Made by a program: the position numbers and the translations under genes
Notes under the pieces: generated by a model
What the model was told of the DNA's origin: nothing
Databases searched by the model: none
The model's input: the letters and a program-made list of their open reading frames with translations, nothing else
Part shown: positions 16,867 to 25,740 of the stretch, piece by piece
How positions within the stretch are numbered: position 1 is the first letter of the stretch
Layout of the letters: each line of letters starts with the position of its first letter
NCBI GenBank assembly: GCA_947447625.1
Contig: CANFKS010000005.1
Coordinates: forward strand, 1-64,000
Source: Rhodospirillales bacterium
GTDB taxonomy: Bacteria; Pseudomonadota; Alphaproteobacteria; Acetobacterales; Acetobacteraceae
Direction of reading: 5' to 3'
Length of the DNA stretch: 64,000 nucleotides

Positions 16867-17856
16867 ATGACCCAGGATCTCCTCATCGGCATCAGCGGCG
16901 GCGGCGTGGTCGATACCGACCAGGACAGCCCCGATGTCGACAGCATCTTCCGGCGGGTGAAGGAGGCCGGAGTGTTCGACTACATCGAGCGCTCGCCGCC
17001 GCCGCTCCAGGTCGACGAATTCCTGCGCGCCGTGGACACGCATGGCATCCCGCTGCTCTCCGGCAGCTTCTTCTACATGCTCGGGCGCGACGAACCGCTG
17101 ATGGAATGGCACCTGCGGATTGCCGCGCGGTGCGGCGGGCAGGCGCTCAACATGCAGATCATGGTGCGCGACGCCGATGGCAACCGGGTGACGGACCAGC
17201 GACTGGCCGATACGTTCCTGTGGATTTCCGAAATCGGCGCCAGGCTCGGCGTGATGCCCTGCTTCGAGATCCATGTGAACATGTGGTCCGAACGCTTCGC
17301 CCGCGTGATCGCGGTGGGCGATCTGGTGGAGCGGCGCGGCGGCGAGTTCAACATCACGTTCGATCACAGCCACGTCATCTTCAAGATCGGCAATGAGGCG
17401 GAGCTTGACGTCGAGGACAACCGGGCGGACATCGCGGCCGGAAAACTCGAACTCGACCCTTACAAGCCAAACAACATCAGCGACCTGCTGATCGCCCGCA
17501 ATTGGGTGTCGCACGCCCATGCGCGCTCCGCAGTGCCCAACAACCCCGTCAACACCCAAGCCCGACACCCCAACGGACGGTTCGGCCGGGGCATCCAATA
17601 TCCGTTCATCCAGCCCGCACCCGGCGCATACCATGCAGCATGGGACGAAACGCTGCTGGAGCCATGGAAGGACGTCCTGCGCCGGATGATGCGCCACCGT
17701 CTGCGCACGCCGTCGAGCCGGCTGCGGCAGATCACCGTCGAGATGATCCCCGGGATCGACTACGGCGCCGGCGCGAAATACTCCATTTTCGAACACTCGG
17801 TCGCGATCGCCCGCTGGTTGCGATCGACCTGGGATGAGATCAAGGCCGCCGGGTGA
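16867..17856 (+). CDS. Sugar phosphate isomerase/epimerase-like TIM-barrel protein
   Basis: 329 residues resembling the xylose-isomerase-like TIM barrel family: GISGGGVVDTDQDSPDVDSIFRRVKEAGVFDYIER at the N terminus, and metal-ligand-like acidic/His positions in MPCFEIHVNMWSE and ITFDHSHVIFKIG. The substrate is not evident. It is divergent from the binding-protein gene at 16740 with 126 bases between, so the two may share a control region. The ATG follows AAGGAAAAGCCC. A longer in-frame reading to 16090 is shadow sequence. Confidence 0.8.
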   Translation: MTQDLLIGISGGGVVDTDQDSPDVDSIFRRVKEAGVFDYIERSPPPLQVDEFLRAVDTHGIPLLSGSFFYMLGRDEPLMEWHLRIAARCGGQALNMQIMVRDADGNRVTDQRLADTFLWISEIGARLGVMPCFEIHVNMWSERFARVIAVGDLVERRGGEFNITFDHSHVIFKIGNEAELDVEDNRADIAAGKLELDPYKPNNISDLLIARNWVSHAHARSAVPNNPVNTQARHPNGRFGRGIQYPFIQPAPGAYHAAWDETLLEPWKDVLRRMMRHRLRTPSSRLRQITVEMIPGIDYGAGAKYSIFEHSVAIARWLRSTWDEIKAAG

Positions 17857-17863
17857 GTGCGAA

Positions 17864-17965
17864 ATCAGGATGCCTTCTGATCGGCGAGGCATCCTGATCT
17901 AGCTCCTTGTTTTATTGCCTGATTCAGACTTTTTGGCGATTCCGCCAAAAATCATCAGGCTCTAG
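17864..17965. repeat. Dispersed two-hairpin repeat, A then B (copy 3)
   Basis: Same orientation as 35697-35802. Module A has drifted (ATCAGGATGCC...GGCATCCTGAT, with compensating changes keeping the stem); module B ends GCTCTAG. Its right-hand CTAG supplies the TAG stop of the minus-strand glutamine-synthetase-family gene. It lies between convergent genes. Confidence 0.9.
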
Positions 17966-19329
17966 CTCCGCTCGAACCCGCGCTTGAGTTCCCAATCCGT
18001 GATCCGCCGATCATATTCAAACTGCTCCCATTCGGCCGCATGCAAATAGTGATCGACGACATCATCCCCCATCGCGGCGCGCAGCATGGTTGACGTGCGC
18101 AGGCTCTCGGTCGCGGCGCGCAGGGTCTTGGGAATGTCGCGCAGTTTTTCGCCGCTATAGGCATCGCCCTCAAAGGCCGGTTCCAGTTTCAGCTTGCCTT
18201 CGATCCCGGCGATGCCGGCCGCGATCAGGGCGGCGAAGGCAAGATAGGGGTTGATATCGGCCCCACCGACCCGGCACTCGACGCGGATCGCCTTGCTGCC
18301 GGCGCCGCACAGGCGGAAACCCGCGGTGCGGTTGTCGACGCTCCACACCGCGCGCGTCGGCGCGAAGGTGCCGGCCTGGAAGCGCTTGTAGGAGTTGATG
18401 AACGGCGCGAGGAAATAGGCGATTTCACTGGCATGGCTCAGCTGCCCCGCCATGTAGTGGCGCATCAGGTCCGACATGCCGTGCGCGCCCTTGGGATCGA
18501 CGAACAGCGGCGTCGTGCCGGACGCGTCCCACAAGGATTGATGCACATGGCTCGACGAGCCTGCCAAATCATAGCGCCACTTGCTCATGAAGGTGACGGC
18601 CTTGCCCTGGCCGTGGGCGATCTCCTTGATCCCGTTTTTCAGGATCGTGTGGCGATCCGCCATGTCGAGCGCCTCGGCATAGCGGACGTTGATTTCCTCC
18701 TGACCCGGCCCCCATTCGCCCTTCGAATTCTCGACCGGAATGCCCGCGCCATGCAGCCCATTGCGGATCGCGCGCATCACCGGCTCTTCCTTGGTGGTCT
18801 GGAAGATATGGTAGTCCTCGATATAGGCGCCGGCGGTTTTGGGCTCATGGAAACGCTTGGCGGCGATAGCCTCGTAGCTTTCGTCGAACAGATAGAATTC
18901 AAGCTCCGAGGCGCAAAACGCCGTCATATTCAGCGCCCTGAGCCGATCGAGCTGTTTTTTCAGCACATTGCGCGGCGCATGCGGCACCGGTTCGTGGTGA
19001 TGATCGAGCACATCGGCCAACACGAGCGCGGTGCCTTCAAGCCAGGGGATGCGCCGCAGCGTCGCCATATCGGGCTTGAGCACAAAGTCGCCGTAGCCCT
19101 GCATCCAACTCGCCGCCGCGTAGCCCGGCACCGGCTCCATGTCGATGTCATCCGCCAGCAGATAGTTACAGGCATGGGTTTCGTCATGCGCGCCATCGAC
19201 GAAAAACTGCGCATGGAAGCGCTTGCCGATCAACTGGCCCGCCATGTCCGTCATCGCCACGATCACGGTGTCGATCCGCCCGGCGGCGACCTCCGCCGTC
19301 AGGGCGTCCAGTGTCAGCATGCCAGTCAT
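17962..19329 (-). CDS. Glutamine synthetase family protein (glutamate-amine ligase)
   Basis: 455 residues of the GS fold: beta-grasp N domain (MTDMAGQLIGKRFHAQFF), then the catalytic barrel with ASELEFYLF, SKGEWGPGQEEINVRYAEALDMADRHTILKNGIKEIA, MSKWRYDLAGSSSHVHQSL and NRTAGFRLCGAGSKAIRVECRVGGADINPYLAFAALIAAG. The divergence from canonical GlnA suggests a gamma-glutamyl-amine ligase (PuuA- or GlnT-like) rather than the main glutamine synthetase. It lies 10 bases after cdd in a three-gene minus-strand run. The TAG stop comes from the adjacent repeat. Confidence 0.88.
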   Translation of the reverse strand: MTGMLTLDALTAEVAAGRIDTVIVAMTDMAGQLIGKRFHAQFFVDGAHDETHACNYLLADDIDMEPVPGYAAASWMQGYGDFVLKPDMATLRRIPWLEGTALVLADVLDHHHEPVPHAPRNVLKKQLDRLRALNMTAFCASELEFYLFDESYEAIAAKRFHEPKTAGAYIEDYHIFQTTKEEPVMRAIRNGLHGAGIPVENSKGEWGPGQEEINVRYAEALDMADRHTILKNGIKEIAHGQGKAVTFMSKWRYDLAGSSSHVHQSLWDASGTTPLFVDPKGAHGMSDLMRHYMAGQLSHASEIAYFLAPFINSYKRFQAGTFAPTRAVWSVDNRTAGFRLCGAGSKAIRVECRVGGADINPYLAFAALIAAGIAGIEGKLKLEPAFEGDAYSGEKLRDIPKTLRAATESLRTSTMLRAAMGDDVVDHYLHAAEWEQFEYDRRITDWELKRGFERS

Positions 19330-19339
19330 AGTCGTCTCC

Positions 19340-19741
19340 TCAATCGAGCCTGAACGCGTTCGGCAATAGCGTATCGAGCGTCACGGTGCCCACGCCCGCG
19401 ATGGTGACGGGCAAGGCCCCGTCGGCGAATTCGGCCATCACCTGGCGGCAAGCCCCGCACGGCATCAGCGAAGCGCCCCCCGCCGCGGCGCCCGCATCGA
19501 CGCCCGCATCGACGCAAGCCAGCGCAATCGCCTCGATCCGCCGGGCACCAGCCGCAATCGCCGCAAAAATCGCCGTCCGCTCCGCGCACATCGTCAGCCC
19601 GTAGGAGGCGTTCTCGACATTGCAGCCGGTGAACACACGCCCCCCGGCCCGCACGGCCGCGCCCACGCGGAATTTCGAATACGGCACATAGGCCCGCCCC
19701 GCCGCCCCGATCGCCGCGTCCAGCAGGGCCGCATCCGCCAT
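19340..19741 (-). CDS. cdd: Cytidine deaminase
   Basis: 133-residue zinc-dependent deaminase of the small tetrameric class. Converts cytidine/deoxycytidine to uridine in pyrimidine salvage. Motifs: YSKFRVGAAV, TGCNVENASYGLTMCAERTAIF with zinc-ligand C52 and catalytic E54, and MPCGACRQVMAEF with C95 and C98. ATG 19741 opens the MADAALLDAAIGAAGRAYVPYS N terminus; longer in-frame readings overlap the neighbour. Gaps of 11 and 10 bases to flanking genes indicate one transcript. Confidence 0.95.
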   Translation of the reverse strand: MADAALLDAAIGAAGRAYVPYSKFRVGAAVRAGGRVFTGCNVENASYGLTMCAERTAIFAAIAAGARRIEAIALACVDAGVDAGAAAGGASLMPCGACRQVMAEFADGALPVTIAGVGTVTLDTLLPNAFRLD

Positions 19742-19752
19742 CGCAGCCGCGA

Positions 19753-20418
19753 TCACAATGCCCCATCCACGGCAGCAACATCGAGCAAGCGCTCGATCAC
19801 CTCGCATTCCTGCGCCCCCGCGATCGCATGGCCATCGCCGATCACGAAGCACGGCACACCATTGATCCCCAAGCGATGCGCCCGCAAATTCTCGGCATGG
19901 ACCACATCGGTCTCGCCGTCGCCGAGCAGATAGCGCTGCGCCTCCGCCCCGTCGAGGCCCAGCATCGCCGCCGTCTCCACCAGCACGCCGATGTCGCCGA
20001 TATCGCGCCCCTCGGTGAAATAGGCAGCGAACAGCGCCTCGACCATTTCGTTGGCCATGCCGAAGCCTGCGGCAAAAAACACCATGCGATGCGCATCGAC
20101 CGAGGACGGTGTGCGCCGGATCAGATCGAAGCGAAAGCCGATGCCCTCGGCCTTGCCGATCTCGGTGATCGACGCATAAAGCCGCCGCGCCCGCTCCTCC
20201 CCGCCGAATTTGCGGATCACATAATCCGCCCGCGCCATACCCGCGCGCGGCATGTCCGGATTGAGCAGAAACGGCCGCCAGGTGATGTCGGTCAGCAAAT
20301 CCGCCCGTCGCCGCAAGGTCCGCATCAGGCGGCGCTCGCCAAGATAGCACCACGGACACACCAGATCATGCACCACCTCGATGCCGAGGCGCGCGCGCAC
20401 GGGAACAATGACGTTCAT
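19753..20418 (-). CDS. DsbA family oxidoreductase (FrnE-like)
   Basis: 221 residues with a thioredoxin-fold active site C21-P-W-C24 in HDLVCPWCYLGERR and the cis-Pro loop NGVPCFVIGDGHAIAGAQ at the C-terminal end. FrnE-like proteins are cytoplasmic disulfide isomerases or polyketide-type oxidoreductases; no signal peptide is present. It is first of the run with cdd and the glutamine-synthetase-family gene. The physiological partner is unknown. Confidence 0.9.
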   Translation of the reverse strand: MNVIVPVRARLGIEVVHDLVCPWCYLGERRLMRTLRRRADLLTDITWRPFLLNPDMPRAGMARADYVIRKFGGEERARRLYASITEIGKAEGIGFRFDLIRRTPSSVDAHRMVFFAAGFGMANEMVEALFAAYFTEGRDIGDIGVLVETAAMLGLDGAEAQRYLLGDGETDVVHAENLRAHRLGINGVPCFVIGDGHAIAGAQECEVIERLLDVAAVDGAL

Positions 20419-20516
20419 AGCTGTGGGAAGGCCGGGTGCATGGGCCCCAATTATCGCGACGAACCGCCCCCGAACGCAAGCGTCCGGGAGCGGGCGTGCT
20501 CAAATCGCTGTGTCTC

Positions 20517-20825
20517 TCAGGCCGAGGCGAGAATATGGATCACCCGGCTGGCGACCATCTCCCGCGTCTTGGCGCCGTAGGCCGCCATATGCGGGGCCGC
20601 ACCATGGGCCTTGAGATCATCCATCGTCGCCCATTTCTCGATCACCACGAATGTGTCGGGCCCATAGGCGGTCTGGATCGGCGGCGCCCCATCGGCATCC
20701 ACCGCCGGGCCATACTCGATGCAGCCCTTCTCAGCATGAACGGCCGGCATATTGGCATGAAACGCCTCGAGGATCGTGGCGCGCAGGCCGGGCTTGGCGG
20801 TGATGATAGCAAGAACATGGATCAT
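20517..20825 (-). CDS. Antibiotic biosynthesis monooxygenase-fold (YgiN-like) protein
   Basis: 102 residues of the ABM ferredoxin-like dimer fold: MIHVLAIITAKPGLRATILEAFHANMPAVHAEKGCIEYGP at the N terminus and FVVIEKWATMDDLKAHGAAPHMAAY, the usual core. Members act as cofactor-free monooxygenases on quinols or as small heme-binding enzymes. Whether it serves the dimethylformamidase-like genes upstream (66-base gap, same strand) is unknown. Confidence 0.88.
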   Translation of the reverse strand: MIHVLAIITAKPGLRATILEAFHANMPAVHAEKGCIEYGPAVDADGAPPIQTAYGPDTFVVIEKWATMDDLKAHGAAPHMAAYGAKTREMVASRVIHILASA

Positions 20826-20891
20826 GTGGAGTTCCTTCCCTGATGATCCCGCGACGATAGAGCGCCCCCGCCATGCTGGCCAGACGGCGCG

Positions 20892-23123
20892 TCACGCCCC
20901 CGGTTCGGGAAAGGGCTTGGAGTCCTTGAAACGGTTCAGCACGTTGGTGGTCAAGCGGAACAGGTTGTTGTCGAACCCGTTCCAGCCGAGCGACCCGGCA
21001 TAGGCGATCGAGCCGGTGGAGAACACCGCCCCGCCCTGCCCGGTCTCGAAAAACGTCATGTCGGCATGGATGTCCGGATTGATCACCGCATCGGTCGCGC
21101 CATGCGGGATCAGCACCTCCTCGGCGACCAGCTCGTAGGTGTTGGAATGGTTCTCGCTGCGCGCCACCACCAGGGCATGCTTCGGCGTGCCCAACCCCCA
21201 ATCCGCCGCATCGATCTCCAGGCCGGCAGCACCGCCCTGCAAAATGCCGAAATCGCCGAGCAATTCGCCCTCCACGCCCGCAAACATCCACGCCACCCGC
21301 GGATCGGCGGCATCCCCGGTGCGCCGGTAGTACGAGCAATGGTCGAACCCCTGGCTGATGAACCCCACGCCGAACAGGCGCTGCGGTGCGCGCATATTGC
21401 GCCGCCACAGCCCGCCATACTCCCCGCTGAACGCATGGAACGCCTCGCCCGGCTCCGCATCCCAGGCCCGCACCCCGCCCTCGGCGCGACGCACCTCGAT
21501 CACGCCGGGGCGCACCGGATGATGCGCGATGCGCCAGTAGAACCCGTTGCCGCCCATATACATCATCCGCCCGCCACGGCGCAGATAGGTCTCGAACGAG
21601 TCGAGCATGTCGCGCGAATCGTATTCGGGGTGCGAACCGGTCAGCACCACCGCATAGGGCTTCAGCAGGTCATAGCCGTGGGTATGCAGATCCTCCTCGG
21701 TGATGACGTCATAGTCACCGCCGAGCCGCTCCAGCCAGTCGATGATGAAAAGATCGAGGTTGAAGTTCCAGTGCCGCCCATTCGGCCGGAAATTCTGCAT
21801 CGGACGATGCCGGCTCGACACCGAGACGCCGGAGCCATCGCTGTGCCGGTCATAGGTCGACAGCCCCATTTCGGGGAATTCGACCAGCAGCGCGTCGATA
21901 TCGTCCATCACCGTCACCCGGCCCTGGTAGCGCTCGGTGGTGGTCGACAGGAATCGGCCGCGATTGTTGAGATAAACCGTATAGGTCGCGGTCGATGCCA
22001 GGAACGCCACCTTGGAGCGCCCCACCCCGCGCGGCGGCACCACGAAAAACGGCACCCAGTATTCGAAATCCGGCGTCGTCAGCCGCGCCGCATACACGCC
22101 CGAGCGCAGCCCCTCCGGCACCGTGAAGCTGAAATCATCCGCCCAGCACGCATCGGCCAGATCCGTGTCATGGAAATGGATCGCGCCATATTGGTGCGGC
22201 GCGCGGGTCCAATTGGTCTCCGTACCATCCCAGTTCCAGCCGCGCATCGCCCGCGTCGGCAAATTGATCGTCGTGCCATGCAGCCGGCGCGGCCCGATAT
22301 CGCTCACCGTCTCGCCCGAGATGCCGAGCGAAAAATCCCACGCCGCCACCAGGTTGCGCCCCAGCGCCGCATCCAGCGGATCGCCCGCCAGCCGGGCAAT
22401 CCCCGCCCGGTCCAGCGCCACCGAAGCCAGCCGCGGACTGTCGATCCGCCCGTTCATATGGCAGGCAAACCGCAACCCGCCCCATGCCGACGGCCCCTCC
22501 GCCGCCCCGTTCGCCCAGGCCGCGAATGTGAAGCCATGCGCCGTCCGCCCGTAGGCGCCAGCCACACCGCGCACCACCGCGCCATCGACGGGATGAAAAT
22601 CATGATCCGTCCGCGGCTCCTGCCATAGCACCATCGTCCCCGTCGCCGCCTCGAACGTGGCCGCCACGAAATACCACCGCCGCGCCACCAGCCTAACCCC
22701 GCTCGACAACACCGTCCCGCCGACCCGCAGCGCAAACGCCCCGTCCGCGCCGATCTCGATGCCGAACCCGCTCCGCGTCGCCTCGCACCAGGTGCCCATC
22801 ACCGCCTGGCGCCCCTTCTCCGGCGTCGTCGGATAGACCCAGCCGCACAGGGTGAAACACCCGCCACCCGGCAGTGCGACATGCGGCCCCACCGCCGCCG
22901 CGCCCCCGATCGGGATCGGCTGATACCGCCCCTCATGCCCCCCGTTGCAGTCCGCCTCGACCGGCTCAGGCGCAAACCCCGTCGCCAGCTTCCCGGCATC
23001 AGGCTGCTTCAGCCGCACGATCTGCGCCTCATACGCCGTCGTGTCGATGCAACTCACCTTGAACCGCACCGTCTCGCCCGGCCCCGCGCTCCAGCGATCG
23101 CAATACCCCATAACCCGCTTCAT
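20892..23123 (-). CDS. N,N-dimethylformamidase large-subunit-like protein
   Basis: 743 residues matching the DMFase beta/large subunit (about 762 aa in Paracoccus DmfA2). It has a LamG-like insert (CFTLCGWVYPTTPEKGRQAVMG, about 89-110) and a C-terminal catalytic region. The known enzyme holds mononuclear iron with two Tyr and one Glu; plausible equivalents here are Y381 or Y384 in ATYTVYLNNRG, Y424 in LSTYDRHSDGSG and E500 in LTGSHPEYDS. DMFase splits dimethylformamide into dimethylamine and formate; related amides are possible. ATG 23123 is chosen (22 bases after the small-subunit gene); a frame to 23201 overlaps that gene. Confidence 0.82.
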   Translation of the reverse strand: MKRVMGYCDRWSAGPGETVRFKVSCIDTTAYEAQIVRLKQPDAGKLATGFAPEPVEADCNGGHEGRYQPIPIGGAAAVGPHVALPGGGCFTLCGWVYPTTPEKGRQAVMGTWCEATRSGFGIEIGADGAFALRVGGTVLSSGVRLVARRWYFVAATFEAATGTMVLWQEPRTDHDFHPVDGAVVRGVAGAYGRTAHGFTFAAWANGAAEGPSAWGGLRFACHMNGRIDSPRLASVALDRAGIARLAGDPLDAALGRNLVAAWDFSLGISGETVSDIGPRRLHGTTINLPTRAMRGWNWDGTETNWTRAPHQYGAIHFHDTDLADACWADDFSFTVPEGLRSGVYAARLTTPDFEYWVPFFVVPPRGVGRSKVAFLASTATYTVYLNNRGRFLSTTTERYQGRVTVMDDIDALLVEFPEMGLSTYDRHSDGSGVSVSSRHRPMQNFRPNGRHWNFNLDLFIIDWLERLGGDYDVITEEDLHTHGYDLLKPYAVVLTGSHPEYDSRDMLDSFETYLRRGGRMMYMGGNGFYWRIAHHPVRPGVIEVRRAEGGVRAWDAEPGEAFHAFSGEYGGLWRRNMRAPQRLFGVGFISQGFDHCSYYRRTGDAADPRVAWMFAGVEGELLGDFGILQGGAAGLEIDAADWGLGTPKHALVVARSENHSNTYELVAEEVLIPHGATDAVINPDIHADMTFFETGQGGAVFSTGSIAYAGSLGWNGFDNNLFRLTTNVLNRFKDSKPFPEPGA

Positions 23124-23145
23124 CACACTCTTCCCCCAAATACGG

Positions 23146-23442
23146 TCAAACGACCGGACATTCCGCGCCGGCCAGCACGCTCCACCGCTCGCGGAACACA
23201 TGCCACTCCGCCGCCGCCAGATCGGTGAACACCATATTGGTCCGCACCGGCGCCCGCCCCGGCTCCATCAGCCCCAGCGTCCAGCGTTCGCCGGGCCGGT
23301 CGATCAACAGGACATGAAACGGCCCCGGCCGCGGCGCACGCAAAATATTGAGCAGATACTGCAAATCAGGGCTGTGCTCGCCAAACGGCGCCGCCTTGAA
23401 CTCGCGGGCCAGATCCACCCGGGATTTGTCAAACTGATACAC
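23146..23442 (-). CDS. N,N-dimethylformamidase small-subunit-like protein
   Basis: 98 residues directly upstream of the large subunit, the order and spacing of DMFase genes: MYQFDKSRVDLAREFKAAPFGEHSPDLQYLLNILRA, then FHVLLIDRPGERWTLGLMEPGRAPVRTN. It is shorter than the about 132-residue Paracoccus subunit, so a reduced version or a longer GTG/TTG start is possible. Assignment leans on context; homologous small subunits stabilise the large one. Confidence 0.65.
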   Translation of the reverse strand: MYQFDKSRVDLAREFKAAPFGEHSPDLQYLLNILRAPRPGPFHVLLIDRPGERWTLGLMEPGRAPVRTNMVFTDLAAAEWHVFRERWSVLAGAECPVV

Positions 23443-23565
23443 CCGCCTGCCCCTTGCCCTGTCATTGCCTCGGATTGAAGGCCGGAAGCCGCCTCACCGC
23501 AAGAGGGCCGCGCGCCACGCCCCCATGGCCTGACGCCCTCACCCTGAGCCGCGCACCCGAACCCC

Positions 23566-23603
23566 AAACAAAATTCCACCCCGCCGGCGATCCGGCGGGG
23601 TGG
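23566..23603 (-). terminator. Intrinsic terminator of typA
   Basis: Read on the minus strand: CCACCCCGCCGG, ATCG loop, CCGGCGGGGTGG, then AATTTTGTTT. A 12-bp perfect stem with a T-rich tail, 43 bases after the typA stop. Confidence 0.88.
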
Positions 23604-23645
23604 ATTCAGTCAGCTCAGACCAGGGGGACCAGGCCCCCGCCCCGC

Positions 23646-25481
23646 TCAGGCCGACGCTTCGACGTCGGCTCTGCGCTTCTCATGGCGCTTGCGATCATGC
23701 GGATCGAGGTAGCGCTTGCGCAGCCGGATCGCCGAAGGCGTCACTTCGACAAGCTCGTCGTCCTCGATATAGGCAATCGCCTGTTCCAGGCTCATCCGCC
23801 GCGGCGGGATCAGCAGCATCGCATCATCCTTGCCGGCGGCGCGGATGTTGGTCAGCTTCTTTTCCTTGATCGGGTTCACATCCAGATCCGACTGGCGGGA
23901 ATGCTCGCCCAGGATCAGCCCTTCATAGACCTTGTCGCCGGGATCGACGAACAGCGTGCCGCGCTCCTGGATATAGAACAGCGAATAATGGATCGCCTCG
24001 CCCGCCTCGGTCGAAATCAGCGAGCCGTTGCGCCGCCCTTCGATCACACCGCGCCACGGGCCATAGCCATGGAACAGCCGGTTCATGATCCCGGAGCCGC
24101 GCGTGTCGGTCAGGAATTCGCCGTGATATCCGATCAGCCCGCGGCTCGGCATGATGAACGTCAGGCGCACCTTGCCGCCGCCGGACGGGCGCATGTCCTG
24201 CATCTCGGCTTTCCGCTTGCTCAGCTTTTCCACCACGATACCGGTATAGGGCTCGTCCACATCGACCAGCACTTCCTCGATCGGCTCCTCGCGGGCGCCG
24301 GTCTCCGGGTTCTCGCGGGTCAGCACCCGCGGCCGGCCGATCGTGAGTTCGAAGCCCTCGCGGCGCATCGTCTCGATCAAGACGCCAAGCTGCAATTCAC
24401 CACGCCCCGCGACCTCGAAAGCCTCGCTCTCGTTGCTTTCGGTGATCTTGATGGCAACATTGCCTTCGGACTCCCGCAGCAGGCGATCGCGGATCTGACG
24501 CGACGTCACCTTCTTGCCCTCGCGCCCGCCGAGCGGGCCGTCATTGACGCGGAACGTCATCGCCAGCGTCGGCGGATCAACCGGAATGGCATGGCGCGGC
24601 GCGCTGAGTTCCATCGTGCCGATCGTATCCGGGATCGTCGCCTCGGTCAGGCCGGCGATGGCGATGATGTCGCCCGCATGGGCCTCCTCGATCGTCACGC
24701 GCTCCAGCCCACGGAACCCCATCAGCTTCGAAAGCCGGCCCGTCTCCACCACCGTGCCGTCGCGGCGCAGCACCTTGAGCGGCATGTTCAGCCGCGCCGT
24801 GCCCTGCTCGATGCGCCCGGTCAGCACGCGGCCCAGGAAGTTGTCGTAGTCGAGGATGGAGGCAACCATCGCAAACGGCGCATCCTTGTCCAGCACCGGC
24901 GCCGCCACATGGCGCAGCACGAGGTCGAACATCGGCGACAGATCGACCCGCTCGTCGTCCAGCTTCACCACCGCCCAACCCTGCCGGCCCGAGGCATACA
25001 GCATCGGAAAATCAAGTTGCTCATCCGTCGCATCCAGGGCGGCGAACAGGTCGAACACCTCCTCATGCACTTCGTCGGCGCGCGAATCCTGCCGGTCGAT
25101 CTTGTTGACCACGACGATCGGCTTGATGCCCCGGGCCAGCGCCTTGCCGACCACGAACTTGGTCTGCGGCAGCACGCCCTCGGCGGCATCCACCAGCACG
25201 ATCGCGCCGTCCACCATGCCCAGGATGCGCTCCACCTCGCCGCCGAAATCGGCATGGCCAGGGGTGTCGACGATGTTGATGCGGGTATTCTTCCACACCA
25301 CCGATGTGCACTTGGCGAGGATGGTAATGCCCCGCTCGCGTTCGAGGTCGTTGCGGTCGAGCGCGCGCTCGGCCACCTGCTGATGCTCGCGGAACGAGCC
25401 CGACTGCTTGAGCAGTTGGTCAACCAGGGTCGTCTTCCCATGGTCGACGTGAGCAATGATCGCGATGTTGCGGATGTCCAT
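23646..25481 (-). CDS. typA: Translational GTPase TypA/BipA
   Basis: 611 residues, normal length for this ribosome-associated GTPase involved in stress and cold adaptation and 50S assembly. G1 AHVDHGKTT (10-18), G2 ERGITI, G3 DTPGHADF, G4 NKIDRQ, and the downstream EF-G-like domains with the TypA-specific C-terminal region ([37 protein letters not shown]). All nucleotide motifs are complete. It ends at a strong terminator. Confidence 0.97.
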   Translation of the reverse strand: MDIRNIAIIAHVDHGKTTLVDQLLKQSGSFREHQQVAERALDRNDLERERGITILAKCTSVVWKNTRINIVDTPGHADFGGEVERILGMVDGAIVLVDAAEGVLPQTKFVVGKALARGIKPIVVVNKIDRQDSRADEVHEEVFDLFAALDATDEQLDFPMLYASGRQGWAVVKLDDERVDLSPMFDLVLRHVAAPVLDKDAPFAMVASILDYDNFLGRVLTGRIEQGTARLNMPLKVLRRDGTVVETGRLSKLMGFRGLERVTIEEAHAGDIIAIAGLTEATIPDTIGTMELSAPRHAIPVDPPTLAMTFRVNDGPLGGREGKKVTSRQIRDRLLRESEGNVAIKITESNESEAFEVAGRGELQLGVLIETMRREGFELTIGRPRVLTRENPETGAREEPIEEVLVDVDEPYTGIVVEKLSKRKAEMQDMRPSGGGKVRLTFIMPSRGLIGYHGEFLTDTRGSGIMNRLFHGYGPWRGVIEGRRNGSLISTEAGEAIHYSLFYIQERGTLFVDPGDKVYEGLILGEHSRQSDLDVNPIKEKKLTNIRAAGKDDAMLLIPPRRMSLEQAIAYIEDDELVEVTPSAIRLRKRYLDPHDRKRHEKRRADVEASA

Positions 25482-25740
25482 CGTGGGTCCGGTCGTGGCT
25501 ATGGTGTGGAATGTTGCGGCGCACCCATAGGCGAAGGGCCGGGCTTAAGCGAGGGAAAACCGTGTGACGGCGGCGCAGGGCTGCCCGGATTTCGCTGCCC
25601 CCCCCCGCACCGACCCGTTTCCCCCCTCGCCATCCCCGAAAACTTGCGGCACGCTGGCCCCGGCCGCCCCGATCGGCCCGCCCCCGATTAGCCAACTCGG
25701 GCCGCTCATCGCGGCCTGCACTCTGCGAAGGATACCCACC

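Noticed and set aside
23454-25691. 745-codon plus-strand frame opposite typA
   Set aside because: It is the antisense of a fully conserved GTPase and has no family features.
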